7,285 bases of DNA from NCBI GenBank assembly GCA_021780055.1, contig JAJXZM010000188.1, forward strand, positions 1 through 7,285, given 5' to 3'. The translations under genes were made by a program, and so were the position numbers. This DNA is from Acidobacteriota bacterium. GTDB lineage: Bacteria; Acidobacteriota; Terriglobia; UBA7540. Positions 4,330 through 7,285 of this stretch are shown here, one piece after another (positions within the stretch are counted from its first letter, which is position 1; the number at the start of each line of letters is the position of its first letter). The notes under the pieces are model-generated. The model was not told the origin of the DNA and searched no databases. It was given only the letters and a program-made list of their open reading frames with translations.

Positions 4330-6050
4330 TACTTGTGGCCTGTTTGTTGTGCTGAAGTGATGCGGTCGAGCGGCACGCTGACGGAGCCCATGCTCTGTGT
4401 GGCATCGTCGCGAACAACGAACCGGAGCCTCTCCGCGCCCGGCACAATTGCAAGCGGCTCACTGAAGCGCACGCCGCTGGCCAGGAACGTCTGCCGGTTT
4501 GCAGCATCCAGGTCAAAATCGATGCTGTGTGAAACGCCTTTCAAGGCTTCTCCTCTGGGGCCGAACTGTTCCACAACCACGGTCAGGTGCACGGCCAGCT
4601 TCTTCCCGTCGGGAGCCAGCGTTATATTGCGCGCATCAATCCAATACTGCACCGCCAGTTGCCGCGAAACCGCCTTCGCGGGAGTCGCCTTCACTACAAA
4701 GTCCACGCCCGTCGCATCCAGCGGGCTCATGACCGCCGCATCGAGCGCCTGCGTGGCTGTACGCGATGCAGCCGGACGCTCGGGCACGGCCGCGTAGCCG
4801 TCCCGGTACTGCAGCCGCACATCGGGCCGGTCCACCTTTACTTTGATCTTATGGAATTTGCCGTTCCACTCGGTGTGGGCCGGGTAGTAGGAGAGCAGAT
4901 AGGTCAACCGCGAATCATCCACTACCTGCCAGATGGCACCTTGAATGTCGTTAGTGTTGTAGAACGCCCTGCCACCCGTCCGATGGGCGAATTCATCCAT
5001 GGTTGGAAAGTTATCCCCGGAATCCGTCCACATCCGAGGATTTCGTTGCATAGCCCTGTACTGCCCATTGCTGACAGGCCGCCCGGAAACGACATAGTGG
5101 GGGTCTACCATCAGGCCACGCGCGTCCACCGGATAGATCGCCAGGTTCACGTCGTTAAGCGCCTCCGTTGCGCGCGAAATTTCGGCGCCGTACACGCTGC
5201 CGGTGGAGAAATCTCCCTCCTTCATCAGACGGTCCATTCCTCTCAGCAACGGAAACGCACTCGACACCCAGATCAGGTTTTTTCTTCCCGGCACGCCGCG
5301 CAGGTGGTTCGAGATCGCCACCAGGGCGTCCACGGTCATCTTCACGCGCTGGTCCATGTAGTATCTTGCTTCCAGGTTCGTGGCTTCCCTCAGCCACTCC
5401 TGGATGGCACTGGACACGGCCTGGCTCGGAATACCGCTGGAGAGGTCCCCAACGGTTTCCGTCCACACGGGCGGATTGTCAGGGTTGTCCCCCTGCGAAG
5501 CCTCGACCTCATTGCCGTTGCGTCCGCGATTATGGGCAAGCGCCTGGACCAGCGCCACCGAATCACTGGTGAAGTCGTGCAGCATCACCAGCCGAGTGCC
5601 TAATGTGTAAAGCCCAATACGGTCATCAGGCTGGATGTGCTGAAGAAATTTGACCACCTGCTGACGCGCACTCGCCTGGTCGTTCCATTGCGTGTTGAGG
5701 CCGTCCAGCAGGATCACGGTCACGGCAGGTGAGCCGCCAGCCAGCCGCTCGGGAATGTTTGTAAAAAAGTCCGGCGGCACCGGAGGCAGCGCCGGCGGCT
5801 TGTGCGCCTGCTCAAGAAGGAAGTCGCTGATCTTCTGCGGCCTGCCGTCGTCGTAAATTGTAAAGTCGTTGCTGGTCAATCCGGGCACGAGCTTGCCGTG
5901 CCGGTCCTTGACGATCACATTCACCTGGACCAGATGCGTGGTCACTTGGATGACTTCATTACTTCCCCGTGCGCGGCTGGACCGCTTGCCGGCGGCCGCA
6001 ACTGGAATTGCGAGCAGAACGAAAAGAACCAGGCAGGTTGCTCTTCTCAT
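4329..6050 (-). CDS. Exported VWFA-related domain protein of the acidobacterial type (TIGR03436-like)
   Basis: The protein has 573 residues from the ATG at 6050. Residues 1-20 are a signal peptide (basic RR, hydrophobic LVLFVLLAIPV, AAA cleavage site), so it acts outside the cytoplasm. Next comes the family's N-terminal beta unit: VIQVTTHLVQVNVIVKD at 33-49, then the LVPGLTSNDFTIYDDG stretch at 54-69. The von Willebrand A domain starts at about 109 with VILLDGLNT, where D116-G-L-N-T replaces the classical DxSxS metal site. Family blocks follow in order: GVPGRKNLIWVSS at 252-264, LAIYPVDARGL at 303-313, TGGRAFYNTND at 358-368 and YLLSYYP at 384-390. A C-terminal beta region of about 150 residues ends it. 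The family is expanded in Acidobacteriota; its role is not established, though protein binding is likely. A longer frame opens at GTG 6101 but contains the promoter, so ATG 6050 is preferred. Confidence 0.9.
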   Translation of the reverse strand: MRRATCLVLFVLLAIPVAAAGKRSSRARGSNEVIQVTTHLVQVNVIVKDRHGKLVPGLTSNDFTIYDDGRPQKISDFLLEQAHKPPALPPVPPDFFTNIPERLAGGSPAVTVILLDGLNTQWNDQASARQQVVKFLQHIQPDDRIGLYTLGTRLVMLHDFTSDSVALVQALAHNRGRNGNEVEASQGDNPDNPPVWTETVGDLSSGIPSQAVSSAIQEWLREATNLEARYYMDQRVKMTVDALVAISNHLRGVPGRKNLIWVSSAFPLLRGMDRLMKEGDFSTGSVYGAEISRATEALNDVNLAIYPVDARGLMVDPHYVVSGRPVSNGQYRAMQRNPRMWTDSGDNFPTMDEFAHRTGGRAFYNTNDIQGAIWQVVDDSRLTYLLSYYPAHTEWNGKFHKIKVKVDRPDVRLQYRDGYAAVPERPAASRTATQALDAAVMSPLDATGVDFVVKATPAKAVSRQLAVQYWIDARNITLAPDGKKLAVHLTVVVEQFGPRGEALKGVSHSIDFDLDAANRQTFLASGVRFSEPLAIVPGAERLRFVVRDDATQSMGSVSVPLDRITSAQQTGHK

Positions 6051-6062
6051 CGGGCGATTCCG

Positions 6063-6069
6063 CTCCTTT
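6063..6069 (-). promoter_or_regulatory. Shine-Dalgarno AAAGGAG of the VWFA gene, long spacing
   Basis: AAAGGAG on the minus strand lies 12 bases before ATG 6050, longer than ideal. No in-frame start codon lies closer. The site is just downstream of the predicted transcription start near 6071, so the leader is very short. Confidence 0.5.
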
Positions 6070-6077
6070 GTGGCGCG

Positions 6078-6106
6078 ATTATAGTCCCGTCTTTCCGTCA
6101 CCGCAA
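6078..6106 (-). promoter_or_regulatory. Putative sigma-70 promoter of the VWFA gene
   Basis: On the minus strand TTGCGG (6106-6101, matching only the TTG core) is followed after 17 bases by a perfect TATAAT (6083-6078). The -10 element lies inside the longer reading frame from 6101, which supports translation from 6050. Confidence 0.5.
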
Positions 6107-6266
6107 TGGATTGTCATGCAATCAACCACTTGTTTTTCTCTCCTCAAACGTGTTACATATTTGCTTCCATTCCCTTATTTGCTTCAGGCTTTTTCGTTCT
6201 TCAGGGGAGAAATGGAAAAGGGTGATTTAACAGGGGCAAGCCCGCGGCTGGCAATTTGTCTTTTTT

Positions 6267-6272
6267 TATAAT
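6267..6272 (+). promoter_or_regulatory. Perfect TATAAT -10 candidate for the beta-helix gene
   Basis: TATAAT on the plus strand follows a T-run. The bases 16-18 upstream (within CGCGGCTG) do not resemble TTGACA, so the promoter is uncertain. No better plus-strand candidate was found closer to 6485. Confidence 0.35.
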
Positions 6273-6435
6273 TCCTGAGAACCACCTGTCCTGGTTTCTT
6301 TAACCGGGGACCGTAAGCGCAGGCCAAACGGTAAGGCATCGTTTTCGCCGTTGACTGAGCAGAAGGTTTCCGGGTCGCCGTGGATCCAGCGGGCCCCCAC
6401 ACCCTTAAAACTTGAATTGATTGAGACAGCTGCGG

Positions 6436-6447
6436 GGACAGATGTCC
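6436..6447. repeat. Short palindrome GGACA-ga-TGTCC ahead of the beta-helix gene
   Basis: Perfect 5-base arms are flanked by further purine/pyrimidine complementarity (GG before, TC after). It lies 37 bases before the ATG and could be an operator or part of a dispersed GGGGACAG-type repeat. Confidence 0.35.
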
Positions 6448-6471
6448 TCACTGAACTGTGCTCGATACCAC

Positions 6472-6476
6472 GGAGG
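6472..6476 (+). promoter_or_regulatory. Shine-Dalgarno GGAGG fixing the ATG at 6485
   Basis: GGAGG within GGAGGGGG stands eight bases before ATG 6485. The in-frame GTG at 6458 has no such site and lies upstream of the Shine-Dalgarno, so 6485 is the likely start. Confidence 0.75.
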
Positions 6477-6484
6477 GGGAAGCA

Positions 6485-7285
6485 ATGATTAGGTGGGCAA
6501 AAGATGCGGGAACAATTGCGGAAAGTTCATTCCGGTCTGGGAGCAGGCGTGGCCGGGAAAGCTTTGGCCTAATACCTCTGGTAAGACTGGGCAGCGTCAT
6601 TCTGGCCGCCACGGCGGCTCTTATCCTTCTTCCTGCCGGTTCTCTGCGCGCGGCCACGACCTACTCCGTTACCAGCGCCAGCCAGCTCAGTACGGCGATT
6701 ACCAGCGCAGCGAGCGGAGACACCATCAAGTTTGGGAGTGATGTCACGCTCAGCGGGGACCTTCCGGCTGTCCAGACCAGCGTCACCATTGACGGCAGCA
6801 ACGGCTCGGGCGGACCTACACTCTCTCCGGCGGCAACACCTACCGCTGCTTCTTTGTCGGCGCATGGGCGCAGGGAACGGCCACACAGGTTGCGGTGAAC
6901 GTGACCATCCAAAACCTGGCCTTCAGCGGCTGCAAGGCGCAGGGCGGCACCGGGGGCGGCGGGTCCGTCGGCGACGGAGGCGGCGGTGCGGGTCTCGGAG
7001 GTGCGATTTTTGTGGCGAACCAGGCCACCGTCACGCTCTCGAACGTCAACTTTTCCAGCAACAACGCCTCGGGCGGCGGCGGGGGTGCTCCCCCCACAAG
7101 TTCGGCCATCTACGGAGGCACCGGCGGCGGCATGGGCGGCTATGGCGGGCCTGTAACATTCAACGGCCAGGCAGGTGGCGGCGGACTGGGCTTGGGAGCT
7201 AACGGCGGCACAGCGCTCGGCAGCAGCGGCGCCTCCGGCATTGCCACCGGAGCAGCGTCTGCAGGAGCTCCGAACGCCAATTGCA
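6485..7285 (+). CDS. Secreted Gly-rich beta-helix repeat protein, frameshifted and cut by the window edge
   Basis: The frame from ATG 6485 starts with an unusually long export signal: a polar, basic n-region of about 33 residues, a hydrophobic core at 35-52, and a likely cleavage site LRA before Ala57. The mature part begins TTYSVTSASQLSTAITSA, then SGDTIKF and TSVTIDGSNG, the usual opening of large extracellular right-handed beta-helix proteins. Near 6801-6816 the sense passes to another frame (codons in phase with 6817): YTLSGGNTYRCFFVGAWAQG, then VNVTIQNLAFSG at 6895-6930, a Gly-rich linker, GGAIFVANQATVTLSNVNFS near 6991-7053, and more Gly-rich sequence open to the window end. Kept in its original frame the product stops at 6898 (137 residues). 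One lost base, or two gained, explains the break. The role is likely surface or extracellular, with adhesin-like or polysaccharide-active relatives; no catalytic residues are visible. Confidence 0.75.
6801..6816 (+). other. Site of apparent frameshift in the beta-helix gene
   Basis: Upstream sense ends with DGSNG and downstream sense begins with YTLSGG at 6817; between them lies ACGGCTCGGGCGGACC. The downstream frame is closed by TGA at 6790-6792, so the shift must fall after that, and the protein pattern places it at 6801-6816. The short G/C runs here are prone to both replication slippage and read error. Confidence 0.7.

Larger units (their letters stand above)
6107..6484. other. Divergent intergenic region: AT-rich left half and GC-rich possible leader
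   Basis: No credible gene is seen. The left half (6110-6275) is AT-rich, with CTTCAGG repeated at 6182-6188 and 6199-6205 and a T7 run at 6261-6267. The right half (6279-6484) is GC-rich and can pair locally: GGTT-tcttt-AACC (6294-6306), and AACGG with CCGTT (6328-6332 and 6348-6352) around an inner GGC/GCC. If the TATAAT at 6267-6272 is used, this half is a leader of about 205 bases for the beta-helix gene. It matches none of the riboswitch consensus sequences I can recall. Confidence 0.45.

Noticed and set aside
4587..5603. 338-codon plus-strand frame opposite the VWFA gene
   Set aside because: It is a complement-strand shadow of a well-supported family gene; its translation is His/Arg-rich with no domain pattern and no ribosome site.
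6051..6101. GTG at 6101 as start of the VWFA gene
   Set aside because: The 17 added codons contain the TATAAT box and the Shine-Dalgarno; the signal peptide starts properly at ATG 6050.
6351..6425. TPP-riboswitch-like words (CTGAG, then ACCCTTAAAACTTGA)
   Set aside because: The spacing and the conserved partner strands of the thiamine pyrophosphate aptamer are absent, and the downstream gene is not a thiamine gene.
6266..6451. Minus-strand 61-residue frame containing ETFCSVNGENDALPFG
   Set aside because: It looks protein-like locally but has no recognised family and overlaps the AT-rich T-run; without homology it cannot be called.
6539..6570. SRRGRESF in the beta-helix signal as a twin-arginine motif
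   Set aside because: Residues after RR are G-R-E rather than hydrophobic, so it does not fit the Tat consensus.

Overview
The window looks like an accessory, gene-sparse stretch of an Acidobacteriota chromosome (phylum call by inference). Three things point that way: a 25-residue PadR N-terminus of the type common in that phylum, a nearly complete protein of the acidobacterial VWFA-related family (TIGR03436 type), and a Gly-rich secreted beta-helix protein. The DNA is GC-rich, with AT-rich patches only between genes.

Layout. (1) 1-77, minus: 5' end of a PadR-family regulator with its own promoter and a possible operator. (2) 187-617: remnant of a REP-associated tyrosine transposase (RAYT). 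Its N-terminus and C-terminus are recognisable but lie in different frames, the catalytic middle is gone, and REP-like palindromes flank and invade it. (3) 889-2496, plus: a 535-residue membrane-anchored or exported protein with a probable alpha/alpha-toroid (prenyltransferase/terpene-cyclase-like) fold. (4) 2497-3612: about 1.1 kb without a credible gene but rich in small repeats. (5) 3661-4281, plus: an exported class I SAM-methyltransferase-like protein. (6) 4329-6050, minus, convergent with the methyltransferase: exported VWFA-domain protein. (7) 6051-6484: divergent intergenic region with a promoter for the VWFA gene and an apparent long leader for the next gene. (8) 6485-7285, plus: start of a large secreted Gly-rich beta-helix protein, broken by an apparent single frameshift near 6801-6816 and cut by the window edge.

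All four long genes encode proteins with N-terminal export signals or membrane anchors, so the region is mainly about the cell envelope and exterior. The genes are separately promoted and alternate in strand, so there is no clear operon. I see no CRISPR array, rRNA, tRNA or complete mobile element. The most noteworthy items are the RAYT/REP remnant, the toroid protein with a DxDD-like motif, the exported methyltransferase, the frameshifted beta-helix gene with its long leader, and the repeat-rich 1.1 kb gap. I do not see convincing evidence of a wholly new system.
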